Shown here piece by piece: positions 1 through 8,454 of a stretch of DNA of 64,000 nucleotides. This stretch comes from an uncultured Eubacteriales bacterium (GTDB lineage Bacteria > Bacillota > Clostridia > Lachnospirales > Lachnospiraceae): NCBI GenBank assembly GCA_900539455.1, contig UQCD01000005.1:35078-99077 (forward strand), read 5' to 3'. The notes beneath the pieces are model-generated. The model was not told the DNA's origin. It was given only the letters and a program-made list of their open reading frames with translations, and made no database searches. The position numbers were made by a program, and so were the translations under genes. Every line of letters starts with the position of its first letter. Positions within the stretch are counted from its first letter, which is position 1.

Positions 1-481
1 GTATCTCTCCTATTCCCTCTGATAATGCTGTACCTCCCATAATACAATAAGGAATATCAGCACCAAGCTTAACTCCCCGTTCCTTTAAGGCCTCCTCATC
101 AAGCCCCAGCTTAAACATTATATTAATACCCTTTAACACTGCGGCACAATCTGCACTTCCACCAGCCATTCCTGCTGCCACAGGTATCATCTTTCTAATT
201 CTGATAATAATATGTGCATTAATTTCAAACTCCTCCATTAATAATTCTGCCGCCTTATATGCCAAATTATTCTCATTAACCGGCAAAAACTTAAGATTTG
301 TTTCTATATCAATTTTATATTGTCCTTTAGGTTCTTTTCCTAAATACTCTATTTCCACTTTATCATAAATGCCTACTGACTGCATTATCATTCTAACATC
401 ATGATAACCATCTTCTCTTTTTCTGATAACATCTAAAGCAAGATTGATTTTACCATGTGCCCTGACCTTTACATATTTCAT
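1..481 (-). CDS. ispE: 4-diphosphocytidyl-2-C-methyl-D-erythritol kinase, N-terminal part
   Basis: GHMP-family kinase of the MEP isoprenoid pathway that phosphorylates the 2-hydroxyl of CDP-methylerythritol. The window holds the first 160 residues; the 3' end lies outside. The reading frame begins M-K-Y-V-K-V-R-A-H-G-K-I-N-L, the usual IspE opening with the K-I-N-L substrate motif, and contains the GHMP ATP-binding loop P-V-A-A-G-M-A-G-G-S-A-D near residue 100. The start at 481 is supported by an AGGAGG ribosome site five bases upstream. It is divergent from the germination operon, with about 180 bases between them. The identification is firm; only the missing C-terminus is unknown. Confidence 0.93.
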   Translation of the reverse strand, partial: MKYVKVRAHGKINLALDVIRKREDGYHDVRMIMQSVGIYDKVEIEYLGKEPKGQYKIDIETNLKFLPVNENNLAYKAAELLMEEFEINAHIIIRIRKMIPVAAGMAGGSADCAAVLKGINIMFKLGLDEEALKERGVKLGADIPYCIMGGTALSEGIGEI

Positions 482-663
482 AAAAACCTCCTGATACACA
501 CTTTCGTTACAGTATCAAGTTTAACATAAGGCTTATAAAACTTCAATGTATTTTGTATACAGTATTTTTTATACTTTAATTTTATTTATAATCTATTAAA
601 ATTTGGAAATACTATAGCTAACAAAATAGAGCTTATGATCATTATGTAATTTAAGGAGTTTCT

Positions 664-2118
664 ATGCTAAGCAGAAATATTGACGAAAACCTGAATGCCT
701 TTAGGGCAAAAATTAAGGATTGTGATGACATTAAAGAGCGTACTATGTTTTTAGGTCCCTCTGGCAATGTAAAAGCAAGTATATTTTATGTAGAGGTTGC
801 CCTTAATAATCTAACGGTTTCCGAATCTGTTATTGGAAAATTTATCTGTCAGATGATGGATATGCCAAAGGAAAAGCAGTATCAGTTTCTAAAAAATAAT
901 GCCTTAGGCATAACTGATGTTAAAGAGCTCGCCACAATAGATGAGGCTATTATGGGTGTTATGATAGGTGACGGAGTATTCTTTATTGACGGCTATGACA
1001 AAGCTCTAAAAATAAAATCTAAGGGCTATCCCAACATTGGTGTTTCCTCCTCTCAAAATGAAAAGGCTGTACGAGGCTGTAAGGAAAGCTTTTGTGATGC
1101 CTTAAAGGCAAATACTGCCTTAGTAAGAAAGCGTATTAGAAATCCTGCCCTAAAGGTTAAGGAAAGAATTATTGGAAAGCTTACTAAAACCACTGTTGCC
1201 ATTATGTATATAGAGCCACTTACCAGACCCAGCGTTTTAGACAGAATAAATAGTATGTTAGACCAGATGGAAAACGACCTAGAATATATACACGATTCTG
1301 GAATAATAGAGCAGCTTACAGAAAGCTCTCCTTTTTCCCCTTTTCCTCAATATGAAACCACCGAGCGTCCTGACAAGGCTGCAATGTCCCTTATGGACGG
1401 ACGAATAGTTTTATTAGTAGACAATTCGCCCTTAGTTTTAATACTTCCAACCTTCTACAGCAGCTTTTTTAAAACTGCCGATGACTATTTTTCAAGGTAT
1501 TCTGTTGTAAGTCTGGCACGAATTATCAGGTACATTGCCTCCTTTTTTGCTATTACCCTGCCTGCAATATATATTGCAGCCCTGCTTTACAATCCTGAAA
1601 TTATACCTAAAAAGCTCCTTTATACCTTGTATGAGGCAAGAATAGATGTACCCTTTTCTATTACCACAGAGGTCTTATTAATGGAGCTGGCATTTGAACT
1701 GTTAAAGGAGGCTGGTATTCGTATTCCTGGTCCCTCTAATAATACCATTGGTATTGTAGGTGGCTTAATTGTGGGACAGGCTGCAGTAAGTGCCGGCCTA
1801 GTAAGTCCCATTATCGTTGTAATTGTAGCTCTTACAGCACTTGCCTCCTTTGCTATTCCCTCTGAGGAAATGGCTAGTGCCTTTAACTTTATAAAGTATA
1901 TACAAATATTTATGGCTCACTTTTTAGGTATATTTGGAATAATTGCAGGCTGGATATTTATAATTGTTCATTTAATAAGGCTGAACAGCTTTGGTTTTCC
2001 TTATCTTATGCCAAGTGTTTCAAGAGATATATACACAGACAACAAAGATAACTTTATCAGAGCACCCTTTATTCTTATGAAAAAGGTTAGTATTTTTAGA
2101 AATAACAAGGAGAAATAA
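664..2118 (+). CDS. GerA-family spore germination receptor subunit A
   Basis: A-subunit of a nutrient germinant receptor in the spore inner membrane. The soluble N-terminal part (about residues 20-280) has the family signatures S-Q-N-E-K-A-V-R-G (130-138), the following R-K-R-I-R-N-P, and T-E-R-P-D-K-A (233-239). The C-terminal half carries several membrane segments including the conserved G-I-R-I-P-G-P and G-G-L-I-V-G-Q-A-A-V stretch around 351-376. The 484-residue length is normal. An AAGGAG site precedes the ATG. The next gene starts two bases after the stop, so the two subunits are co-translated. The specific germinant cannot be read from the sequence. Confidence 0.92.
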   Translation: MLSRNIDENLNAFRAKIKDCDDIKERTMFLGPSGNVKASIFYVEVALNNLTVSESVIGKFICQMMDMPKEKQYQFLKNNALGITDVKELATIDEAIMGVMIGDGVFFIDGYDKALKIKSKGYPNIGVSSSQNEKAVRGCKESFCDALKANTALVRKRIRNPALKVKERIIGKLTKTTVAIMYIEPLTRPSVLDRINSMLDQMENDLEYIHDSGIIEQLTESSPFSPFPQYETTERPDKAAMSLMDGRIVLLVDNSPLVLILPTFYSSFFKTADDYFSRYSVVSLARIIRYIASFFAITLPAIYIAALLYNPEIIPKKLLYTLYEARIDVPFSITTEVLLMELAFELLKEAGIRIPGPSNNTIGIVGGLIVGQAAVSAGLVSPIIVVIVALTALASFAIPSEEMASAFNFIKYIQIFMAHFLGIFGIIAGWIFIIVHLIRLNSFGFPYLMPSVSRDIYTDNKDNFIRAPFILMKKVSIFRNNKEK

Positions 2119-2119
2119 T

Positions 2120-3427
2120 ATGTTTAATGGTAATAGGAAAATATCCTCAAATCAAATGTATAAATGCTTTTTTTGTACCTCTGTCTGCCCTGCTTTGTTT
2201 TTATTTTTATATGATTATGTAAGCCTTACAGACTTTATTCTCTCCTTTACCTCAACTCTTGTATTTTCACTTATCCTTCTTGCTTTAACAAAATTTATTA
2301 ACCCAAGGGCAAAAGGTATATGCGTTTTCTTTAACCTTCTATTTATAGTTAAATACCTGCTAATGATTTACCTTGACTTGTCTATTATTTTCTTTACACT
2401 GTATAACTGCTTTGGAATACCAGCTACCAAGCCACTGTTTTTACTGGTAATATTTGTTTTGTGCCTATATATTGCTAAAAGTGGTGTTGAAAAAATCTTT
2501 AGGATGTCAGAAATACTCTTTATTATTTTAATAATACCTGTTATTATCCTGCTTTTTACACCTGTTTTCAGAGTAAACGCTTCAAACATACACTATTTTA
2601 CCGCCTACCTTTACCACCCCTTTACTTCTAAAAACAGTATTTTTCGTTCCCTTATTATTGCAATTATTATATTTCCTGCAGAAATCTGTAATACCTTTAA
2701 AAATTATTTTTTAGTTGGCAAAAATTATACCTCTTCCATTTTTAAAAGTTTAATTACTATATTTTCTATTGTACTTGCTGCTGCCCTGATTATTATTGGA
2801 ATATATGGTAATATTTCTAATAAATATACTGTTCATCCCCTTTTTAGTCTTATGCAGATTATGCCTATTGGAGAAAGCCTGTCCGTTCGTCTGGACTTTA
2901 TTGTTTACATTTTTATTTTTGCAAGCCTTTTATATTCTATTGGCTTTTATCTGTATGCTATTAATCATTCCATCAAGAAAATCTTTAAAAATATTACCTA
3001 TGGCATTTTTGCCTTTCCATTACTTTCACTAATATTTATATACCTGATTTTTACTTCTTATAAAAGTGCCAACCCTTTGCACCACCATGAAAGCAATCCT
3101 GCTATGGTAGAAAATATTTATATAAAGCAGGACAATATTGTTTTTGAAATCCAACAGTATTCTGATGACAATACCTTTTTTAATACCTACACCGAAAATA
3201 TCTATAATGCCAATGCTATATACTCCCAAGCCTTCAACAATTATTTAGATTTTTCCCATATTAATGCTATTTATGTTTCCGAAAACATTTATAATGATAA
3301 TACTTCCCTGCAAAATACCTTACTTCAATTTAAAAAACAGCTAATATTTCCAGAAACCTTAAAAATAAAAACTGAAAATCGCACCGGATATAAATATCTG
3401 TATACTATTTACACGCTAAAACCTTAA
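2120..3427 (+). CDS. GerAB-type germination permease with GerAC-like C-terminal domain
   Basis: Spore germination permease of the APC superfamily, the B-subunit of the receptor begun by the previous gene. Residues 1-311 hold about ten hydrophobic segments typical of GerAB (usual length about 365). Residues 312-435 are soluble and not part of a standard GerAB. This tail has the order expected of the first GerAC domain: beta strands, a segment N-A-I-Y-S-Q-A-F-N-N-Y-L resembling the 'sis-eA' helix, then H-I-N-A-I-Y-V-S-E-N and a run ending F-P-E-T-L-K-I. No separate gerAC lipoprotein gene follows. I infer a fusion with a reduced GerAC; the assignment of the tail rests on pattern, not on a search. 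An AAGGAG site precedes the start. Confidence 0.8.
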   Translation: MFNGNRKISSNQMYKCFFCTSVCPALFLFLYDYVSLTDFILSFTSTLVFSLILLALTKFINPRAKGICVFFNLLFIVKYLLMIYLDLSIIFFTLYNCFGIPATKPLFLLVIFVLCLYIAKSGVEKIFRMSEILFIILIIPVIILLFTPVFRVNASNIHYFTAYLYHPFTSKNSIFRSLIIAIIIFPAEICNTFKNYFLVGKNYTSSIFKSLITIFSIVLAAALIIIGIYGNISNKYTVHPLFSLMQIMPIGESLSVRLDFIVYIFIFASLLYSIGFYLYAINHSIKKIFKNITYGIFAFPLLSLIFIYLIFTSYKSANPLHHHESNPAMVENIYIKQDNIVFEIQQYSDDNTFFNTYTENIYNANAIYSQAFNNYLDFSHINAIYVSENIYNDNTSLQNTLLQFKKQLIFPETLKIKTENRTGYKYLYTIYTLKP

Positions 3428-3471
3428 TATATCAAGCTATGTCCTGACTTTACTACTAAATTTTTACTGTC

Positions 3472-3500
3472 TTGATAATTGCAATTAGTTGTAATATACT
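3472..3500 (+). promoter_or_regulatory. SigA-type promoter of the ABC operon
   Basis: TTGATA (3472-3477), a 17-base spacer, TATACT (3495-3500). It lies about 50 bases before the first ABC gene and separates this operon from the germination operon upstream. Confidence 0.7.
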
Positions 3501-3552
3501 TATTCCATAATTTTTCGTAGGAATTTCAAGAATGAAATGAGGTAACCTTTTA

Positions 3553-4269
3553 ATGGAAAATGAAGCTAATGCAAACAAAGTTTATAAAATCAATATACAA
3601 AATATTAGTAAAGCCTTTAGAAAAAAATCTATTCTAAGCAATGTTTCACTAACCTTAAAGGCTGGTGAATGTGTGGGAATTATTGGTATGAATGGCTCTG
3701 GAAAAACCACTCTGCTAAATATTATTTGTGGAGAAGGCTCTCATTTTAATGGCACCATTACCATAAACGATACTTCCACCTCTCTTTTAAAGGACAAAAA
3801 ACTTCTGTCACAAACTATTGGTTATATTCCACAAGAAAACCCTCTTATTGAAGATTTATCCACCTATGACAATCTGCGTCTTTGGTACTGTGACAGTCCT
3901 CTTAATATGAAAGAGGAATTAGAAAACGGTGTGCTTCATTCACTAGGTATAGATGAATTTTTACAAACCAAGGTTAAAAACCTTTCTGGTGGTATGAAAA
4001 AAAGACTTTCTATTGGCATTGCCTTAGCTAAAAAGCCTACCTTTTTAGTTCTTGACGAGCCTGCTGCTGCTCTTGATTTAGTGGCAAAAAATATTATTCA
4101 TACATATTTAAACTCCTATAAGACCTCTGGTGGCGGCATATGTATTGCTACCCATGATGAGGAGGAGTTAGCTTTGTGTGACAGAGTATTTGTACTAAAG
4201 GACAAATCCCTTCACCAAATCGACAAAAACATTCGTGGCAACCTGTTAATTAAAGAAATTATGGCATAG
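3553..4269 (+). CDS. ABC transporter ATP-binding protein
   Basis: ATPase of an ABC-2 type exporter formed with the next two genes. Walker A is G-M-N-G-S-G-K-T (residues 45-52), the Q-loop is at Q94, the signature L-S-G-G-M-K-K-R at 144-151, and Walker B F-L-V-L-D-E-P at 164-170. The length of 238 residues is normal for a single ABC domain. The ATG follows a GAGGT site. The substrate is not evident; ATPases of this type with two ABC-2 permeases export peptides, drugs or polymers. The operon has its own promoter and a strong terminator after the third gene, so it is a separate unit. Confidence 0.9.
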   Translation: MENEANANKVYKINIQNISKAFRKKSILSNVSLTLKAGECVGIIGMNGSGKTTLLNIICGEGSHFNGTITINDTSTSLLKDKKLLSQTIGYIPQENPLIEDLSTYDNLRLWYCDSPLNMKEELENGVLHSLGIDEFLQTKVKNLSGGMKKRLSIGIALAKKPTFLVLDEPAAALDLVAKNIIHTYLNSYKTSGGGICIATHDEEELALCDRVFVLKDKSLHQIDKNIRGNLLIKEIMA

Positions 4270-4274
4270 ACGCA

Positions 4275-5474
4275 ATGAAATTTAAAATATTACTAAAAGC
4301 AGAAATCAAAAACACTCTTACAAAAATACCTAAGCTTATTTTTTCTACAATTATACTTATCGCTGTTATAGGTATAATTGCTTTTTGTGGAACAAAATAT
4401 CTTTATAATGATGAGTCCAACTTTAATGTAACCTTAGGTCTTGTAATAGAGGACGATACCGCTGTAATGGGCGCTATTACCAATTTAATTACTAATTCTA
4501 AAAGTGTAGCTGAATATGCTTCCTTTATTACCTGCACCAGAGCTGAGCTTAATGACTATCTGGATAACGGCAAAATCTATGCTGGCGTTATCCTACAGGA
4601 AAATGCTGCCAAGGATATTATGAACGGAACTAATACTCCAATAGAAATAGTTTTTCCGAAAAACTCTGGCTTTGAGGCTAGTATGATTGCTGAAATTGCT
4701 AAAGCCTGTGCTTCACTGCTTGACACAGCCCAGTCAGGCATCTACACCTCTATTGACTTTTATAATGCACATTACAAATCCTACGCAAAGCAGGATATGT
4801 TAGACCGGTTAAATATGACATATGTATATATGGTATTAAAAAGAGCCACCACCTTTAATGAGCATACTATTACAGCAACCGGAGATATTTCCCTTGTAGC
4901 TTATTACTGTTTAGCAGCAGTTATTATGATATTGCTGTTTTTTGCAATAAATACTGCAACCACCTACACAAAATACAATTCCCATTTATCCAATAGATTG
5001 CTTCAAAATAATATAGGCATTACAAAGCAGCTATTCATAAAATATATTTCCGTAGTTATTACATATATATTCTGCCTGCTGGTGCTGGCACCAATTTTAT
5101 TTTACTTTTTCAAAATTGGCACATCTATTAATATGCTGTTAGCTATAATTATAGGAATTTTAGCACTGTCCTCTTTTACATTACTTTTATATGAATTATT
5201 TAATAGTAATGTAGCCTGCATACTATTTATATTCCTATTTAATATTTTTATAGCCTTTGCCTCAGGCTTATTTATTCCATTAATAATGCTTCCAAAGCCA
5301 CTAATAAATATAGGAAAGCTGTTCCCTGCACATTACATCTTTGAAATATTATCCAACCTAGCCGCAAGGGATTTTTCAATTATTCCTTATATTTATCTTA
5401 TGATTTTTACTATATTTTATTTTACACTGACCTGTATTATAAAAAATACTGTTCACAAAAGGAGAGCAGCTTAA
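4275..5474 (+). CDS. ABC-2 type permease
   Basis: Membrane subunit of the exporter. One N-terminal membrane segment (about 20-42) is followed by an extracytoplasmic domain of about 170 residues and then five or six membrane segments from about residue 210, the ABC-2 (YhgE/NatB-like) architecture. It begins five bases after the ATPase stop with no visible Shine-Dalgarno site, which suggests translational coupling, and ends immediately before the next permease. Substrate unknown. Confidence 0.82.
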   Translation: MKFKILLKAEIKNTLTKIPKLIFSTIILIAVIGIIAFCGTKYLYNDESNFNVTLGLVIEDDTAVMGAITNLITNSKSVAEYASFITCTRAELNDYLDNGKIYAGVILQENAAKDIMNGTNTPIEIVFPKNSGFEASMIAEIAKACASLLDTAQSGIYTSIDFYNAHYKSYAKQDMLDRLNMTYVYMVLKRATTFNEHTITATGDISLVAYYCLAAVIMILLFFAINTATTYTKYNSHLSNRLLQNNIGITKQLFIKYISVVITYIFCLLVLAPILFYFFKIGTSINMLLAIIIGILALSSFTLLLYELFNSNVACILFIFLFNIFIAFASGLFIPLIMLPKPLINIGKLFPAHYIFEILSNLAARDFSIIPYIYLMIFTIFYFTLTCIIKNTVHKRRAA

Positions 5475-6527
5475 ATGAAACAATTTTTTACTTGGTTTTA
5501 TTATCTTTCTAAGCGACAGCTTAAAAACATATTTTTCATATTAGTTTTACTTTTAATTCCTGTAAGTGCGTTAATGCTAAAATCCTATAGCAGCTCACTT
5601 ACTGCCTCTTTATCTATTGGAGTAATTGACCTGGATAAGACTACACTTTCAAAGGAGCTGGTTTTATCTCTTAATACTACAGACAAAAATAGTGTTGTAG
5701 TCTTTACAGTTTATGACGACATAGAAACTATGGATAAGGATATTCTGACTGGTGAAATACAATGTGGTTATAGTATTCTTCCCGGCTTTGAGGCTAAGGT
5801 TTCACAAAACTCACTAAAAGGTCTTATTGATGTACATTCAAAGCCTGACAGCTCTATTGTACCGCTTAGTAATGAGCTGTTCTTTACATATGTTTTTAAG
5901 GAAGCTGGATATTATACTCTTACTAAGGATATGGAGGACTCAAATATTTTTTATAATATTTCTGACGAATACTATGAGCAATTAAAGGCTGGTTACACTC
6001 AATATCTTGAAGCCGGCCGTACCTTTCATTTTAATTACAGCCAGACTGACGGTACTTATATTTCCTCAAATAATATAGATATTTTAGACTTTATAAAAAC
6101 TCCTGTACGAGGTGTAGTTGCAGTTTTTATATTTATTTCAGGCTTAGCCGGTGGCTTTACCTTTCTTAAGGACTCAAAAAACAAAATAACTAATAAGCTT
6201 TGTATTTTTGATATTGGTATTCCTGTATTCTTTTCAGCAATTTCAGGACTAATTTCTATTTTTATTATAGGCATAAATAAAGGTATTTTAAAGGAGGCTG
6301 TCATAACTGCCAGCTACTGTGCAATAGTTATATTATTTGTTTTTCTACTGACCAGGCTAATTAAAAACAATATTTCCTATTGCTCAACTATACCGGTTTT
6401 CTCTCTAGGCTCTATTATTTGCTGTCCTATATTTATTAATCTTAAAACATTTCTGCCAATAATAAATATACTGCAATATTTGTTTATGCCGACCTACTAC
6501 TTTATGCTGTTAGATATTATAAAATAG
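5475..6527 (+). CDS. second ABC-2 type permease
   Basis: Second membrane subunit of the same exporter, a shorter relative of the preceding permease. It has an N-terminal membrane segment (about 15-35), an extracytoplasmic part of about 170 residues and several C-terminal segments. An AGGAG site lies inside the end of the previous gene and the ATG follows its stop directly, so the three genes are tightly coupled. Two different permeases with one ATPase imply a heterodimeric channel. It has no peptidase or immunity features that would tie it to the lasso cluster at 10-18 kb. Confidence 0.78.
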   Translation: MKQFFTWFYYLSKRQLKNIFFILVLLLIPVSALMLKSYSSSLTASLSIGVIDLDKTTLSKELVLSLNTTDKNSVVVFTVYDDIETMDKDILTGEIQCGYSILPGFEAKVSQNSLKGLIDVHSKPDSSIVPLSNELFFTYVFKEAGYYTLTKDMEDSNIFYNISDEYYEQLKAGYTQYLEAGRTFHFNYSQTDGTYISSNNIDILDFIKTPVRGVVAVFIFISGLAGGFTFLKDSKNKITNKLCIFDIGIPVFFSAISGLISIFIIGINKGILKEAVITASYCAIVILFVFLLTRLIKNNISYCSTIPVFSLGSIICCPIFINLKTFLPIINILQYLFMPTYYFMLLDIIK

Positions 6528-6558
6528 CAGGTAATAATTTATTTTTACAAATATAAAC

Positions 6559-6605
6559 AGGGCATCAGCATCTTATAAAACTACTATATAAAATGCTAAT
6601 GCCCT
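6559..6605. terminator. bidirectional terminator between convergent genes
   Basis: Stem AGGGCAT-c-AGCAT pairs with ATGCT-a-ATGCCCT (13 positions, one mismatch), followed by a T-rich run on the plus strand. It lies between the ABC operon and the oppositely oriented endonuclease gene and can serve both. Confidence 0.75.
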
Positions 6606-6632
6606 ATTACTTTTTAAATAAATGCTATATTA

Positions 6633-7469
6633 TTATTTACCTGTATAATGTGCCTTAAGGAATTCTATTTCCTTTGCGTAACCATCCAGCTCGTTTGGTG
6701 TTTCCAGATTTATTGGAATGTTAGCAAAGGCAGGATGATTTATAACCTTAATAAGTGCTTCACTTCCTATATTTCCTTCGCCTATTTTTTCGTGTCTGTC
6801 CTTATGACTGCCCATTATATTTTTACTGTCATTTAAATGTATTGCCTTTAATCTTTCTAATCCGATTACTTCATCAAAATTCTTTATGACACCATCTAAA
6901 TCATTGACAATATCATAACCGCCGTCAAATATATGACAGGTATCTAAGCAGACACCCAGCTTTTCACTAAGCTCTACCTTGTCCATTATCATTTTTAACT
7001 CTTCAAAGGTTCTGCCTATTTCACTACCCTTGCCAGCCATTGTTTCAAGTAATACAGTTGTAGTCATATCCTTTGTAAGAATTTCGTTCAGCATTTCAGC
7101 AATGTATTCAATACCTGCCTCAACACCCTGCTTTACATGGCTTCCCGGATGGAAATTGTAGACATTGCCTGGAACATATTCCATTCTTCTAAGGTCATCT
7201 GCCATTGTTTCTCTAGCAAATTTTCTTATTTCCGGAGTTGCTGCACAGGCATTTAAGGTATATGGTGCATGAGCAACTATAGTTCCTATGCCATTTTCCT
7301 CTGCAAACTCAAGATATGCTTCTATATCCTTTTCATCTATAGCCTTTGCTGCGCCACCTCTAGGATTTCTTGTGAAAAACTGAAAAGTATTTGCACCTAG
7401 CTTGACAGCTTGCTTTCCCATTGCCAAAAATCCCTTTGAGGCAGATAAGTGGCATCCTATATATAACAT
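6633..7469 (-). CDS. nfo: deoxyribonuclease IV (AP endonuclease)
   Basis: Zinc-dependent TIM-barrel endonuclease that cuts 5' to abasic sites in base-excision repair. Family signatures are complete: [10 protein letters not shown] in the middle, [20 protein letters not shown] near residue 220, and the E-T-P-N-E metal-ligand region at the end. The length of 278 is standard. It is cytoplasmic and often carried by spore formers to repair dormancy damage. It lies 48 bases downstream of the thrH-like gene on the same strand. Confidence 0.96.
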   Translation of the reverse strand: MLYIGCHLSASKGFLAMGKQAVKLGANTFQFFTRNPRGGAAKAIDEKDIEAYLEFAEENGIGTIVAHAPYTLNACAATPEIRKFARETMADDLRRMEYVPGNVYNFHPGSHVKQGVEAGIEYIAEMLNEILTKDMTTTVLLETMAGKGSEIGRTFEELKMIMDKVELSEKLGVCLDTCHIFDGGYDIVNDLDGVIKNFDEVIGLERLKAIHLNDSKNIMGSHKDRHEKIGEGNIGSEALIKVINHPAFANIPINLETPNELDGYAKEIEFLKAHYTGK

Positions 7470-7517
7470 CTTTTTCTCCTATCTAAGCTAATACAAGGGT
7501 TATAAGTCAAAATATGA

Positions 7518-8120
7518 TTAGTTCATAGCCTTCTTTATAGCTGCTAAAAGCTCATCATATGTTTCAAAAGCTTCTAATTCTGGATTGTCAGCCTTGATTT
7601 GGTCTGTACTCTTGAATAAGAAACCAGCCTTGCTTGCCTTTATCATACCTAAATCATTGTAGCTGTCACCACTTGCAATAGTATCATAGCCAATAGACTG
7701 TAATGCCTTGACTGTTGTAAGCTTTGACTGTTCGCAACGCATCTTAAAACCTGTGATTTCTCCATTTTCTGCTACTTCAAGGGAGTTGCAGAATATTGTT
7801 GGCCAGCCAAGTTTTTCCATAAGTGGAGTTGCAAACTGTGCAAAGGTATCACTAATAATAATAACCTGACAAATTGAACGCAGCTCATCAAGAAATTCCT
7901 TTGCTCCTGGAATTGGGTCAATTTTTGCTATTGTATCCTGGATTTCCTTTAATCCTAAGCCATGCTCCTTTAAAATACCTAAACGCCATTTCATTAATTT
8001 ATCGTAGTCTGGCTCATCTCTTGTTGTCCTTTTTAACTCTGGAATACCACTTGCCTCAGCAAATGCAATCCAAATTTCTGGAACTAATACGCCCTCTAAA
8101 TCTAAACAAGTAATGTACAT
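7518..8120 (-). CDS. thrH: ThrH-like phosphoserine phosphatase / homoserine kinase
   Basis: HAD-superfamily enzyme close to Pseudomonas ThrH, which dephosphorylates phosphoserine and can transfer the phosphate to homoserine. The start M-Y-I-T-C-L-D-L-E-G-V-L-V-P-E-I-W carries the HAD nucleophile in a D-x-E-G form typical of ThrH; I-I-I-S-D-T-F and G-D-S-Y-N-D supply motifs II and III. I chose the start at 8120 because GGAGGAAAATTTT lies directly upstream and the protein aligns from the first residue; an upstream in-frame start at 8162 has no ribosome site. Whether the kinase activity exists here is inference. Confidence 0.88.
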   Translation of the reverse strand: MYITCLDLEGVLVPEIWIAFAEASGIPELKRTTRDEPDYDKLMKWRLGILKEHGLGLKEIQDTIAKIDPIPGAKEFLDELRSICQVIIISDTFAQFATPLMEKLGWPTIFCNSLEVAENGEITGFKMRCEQSKLTTVKALQSIGYDTIASGDSYNDLGMIKASKAGFLFKSTDQIKADNPELEAFETYDELLAAIKKAMN

Positions 8121-8265
8121 AAAATTTTCCTCCGTTTTAACAATAATATTTTGCATAAACAATTCTTTTCTGATTATATACTAATGCGAAAAAAATCACA
8201 ACAATAATTCACTTGGGATAAAAAATTTTACTTATTTACCCTCTTAAAATAGTGCTTACGCCCTA

Positions 8266-8294
8266 TAGACAAATTTCTACAAATTGCATACTAT
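8266..8294 (+). promoter_or_regulatory. promoter of the c-di-GMP riboswitch transcript
   Basis: TAGACA (8266-8271), 17 bases, TACTAT (8289-8294). The predicted start near 8301 would place the aptamer at the very 5' end of the mRNA. Confidence 0.55.
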
Positions 8295-8309
8295 GTTAGT
8301 AGAATAATA

Positions 8310-8400
8310 TCTGACGCGAAATGGCAAACTTATGGAAACATAAGGACGCAAAGCCTAGGGCCTAAACTTTTATAGCAATGGCAGCCTGGTTACCGAAGTA
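8310..8400 (+). promoter_or_regulatory. cyclic di-GMP-I (GEMM-I) riboswitch
   Basis: Aptamer of the class I c-di-GMP riboswitch. Visible hallmarks in order: GGCAAACTTATG closed by a GAAA tetraloop and CATAAGG, the core GACGCAAAGCC, the tetraloop receptor segment AGGGCCTAAAC, and the 3' arm GGCAGCCTGGTTACCGAAG. It sits in the leader of the transglutaminase-like gene. Between aptamer and start codon, a weak hairpin (TTGCCT with AGGTAA, around 8418-8438) lies next to the AAGGAGG ribosome site, so control of translation is possible. No clear terminator with a U-run is present. The sign of control is not determined. Confidence 0.93.
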
Positions 8401-8454
8401 TCTTAATTTCTATAGCTTTGCCTGCTCGCTTTAGGTAAGCAAGGAGGCTCTTAT

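Noticed and set aside
3553..6527. The ABC-2 operon as immunity transporter of the lasso cluster
   Set aside because: It has its own promoter and terminator, is separated by three unrelated genes, and the cluster already has a D-type exporter.
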